DNA of 64,000 bases from Pseudomonas fortuita (lineage in GTDB: Bacteria > Pseudomonadota > Gammaproteobacteria > Pseudomonadales > Pseudomonadaceae), in the NCBI RefSeq assembly GCF_026898135.2, contig NZ_CP114035.2, positions 471,001 to 535,000 on the forward strand. Direction: 5' to 3'. A program made the translations under genes and the position numbers. Positions 63,139 through 64,000 of the stretch are shown here, in pieces; position 1 is the first letter of the stretch; each line of letters begins with the position of its first letter. Under the pieces are notes generated by a model that was given only the letters and a program-made list of their open reading frames with translations, was not told the DNA's origin and did no database searches.

Positions 63139-63166
63139 TTGACAGGCTCTGAGGAAAGCGTAGAAT
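63139..63166 (+). promoter_or_regulatory. rrn promoter 3
   Basis: TTGACA (63139-63144), 16-bp spacer, TAGAAT (63161-63166), discriminator GCGCGCCTC. Confidence 0.75.
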
Positions 63167-63364
63167 GCGCGCCTCGGTTGAGACGAAAAGCTCTTAACCA
63201 AACGCTCTTTAACAAATCGAATCAAGCAATTCGTGTGGGTGCTTGTGAGTATGGACTGATAGTCAAAAAGATTATCAGCATCACAAGTGACCATGCGAGA
63301 AATCACATAGTCATTTGAGATTGCTGAGCCAAGTTTAGGGTTTCTTAAAAACCCAAGCAGTATT
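63167..63364 (+). promoter_or_regulatory. rrn leader with boxA
   Basis: The spacer between the last promoter and 16S rRNA contains GCTCTTTAACAA (about 63203-63214), the conserved boxA of antitermination for rRNA transcripts. The surrounding leader is AT-rich and no protein gene is present in 62739-63364. Confidence 0.75.

Positions 63365-64000
<636 letters not shown>

Overview
The window is a piece of a Pseudomonas putida-group chromosome. The evidence is the gene order rpsU-dnaG-rpoD / tsaD-plsY-folB-folK-cca / prkA-yeaH-spoVR / lptD-surA-pdxA-rsmA-apaGH-glpE / amgK-murU / agtSR-agtABCD / rpe-gph-trpE / estP / trpGDC / crp / argC-erpA-anmK-tyrS-rrn, which I recall from KT2440. The high-GC Pseudomonas REP hairpins and the 5' part of a Pseudomonas 16S rRNA gene at the right edge agree. 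All identifications come from reading the sequence; no database was searched.

Region 1 (1-5444) is a decayed integrated element next to a tRNA(CAU) gene. From left to right it holds an IS256-family transposase running off the window, a broken Toprim fragment, a phage-like fragment, a C-terminal scrap of a second tyrosine recombinase, an amber-interrupted TraJ-like relaxosome gene, a region strongly resembling an IncP/MOBP-type oriT, a TraK-like gene, a winged-helix/replication-like gene, an AlpA/excisionase-like gene and an intact tyrosine integrase beside the tRNA 3' end. No relaxase is present, so it looks like a remnant of a mobilizable island.

Region 2 (5445-17836) carries the tRNA, a large periplasmic-sensor PAS-GGDEF-EAL protein (RmcA type), the macromolecular synthesis operon (rpsU, dnaG, rpoD), and tsaD, plsY, folB, folK and cca. 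Region 3 (17892-33356) has the stationary-phase/stress trio prkA-yeaH-spoVR, the outer-membrane biogenesis and housekeeping operon lptD-surA-pdxA-rsmA-apaG-apaH-glpE, and, divergent from lptD, the peptidoglycan-recycling pair amgK-murU with djlA.

Region 4 (33491-42393) holds a secreted DUF3530 protein, the AgtS/AgtR two-component system and its ABC importer (5-aminovalerate/GABA type). A perfect 8-bp-arm palindrome lies upstream of agtA and a REP pair lies inside the transport operon. Region 5 (42634-50447) contains rpe, gph, trpE, the autotransporter esterase estP and trpGDC. Both trp units are preceded by nearly identical 14-codon Trp-rich leader peptides; the trpE leader is the in-frame last 14 codons of gph.

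Region 6 (50597-62684) contains a lipoate-ligase-like gene, crp (Vfr type), an OsmC protein, a DUF2157 membrane protein, coq7, a HIT protein, an SDR, a nitronate monooxygenase-like gene, hemJ, argC, erpA, anmK, an M23 endopeptidase and tyrS. Region 7 (62685-64000) has three tandem strong promoters, a boxA antitermination site and the start of 16S rRNA. REP-type inverted pairs of at least four sequence classes punctuate the ends of transcription units.
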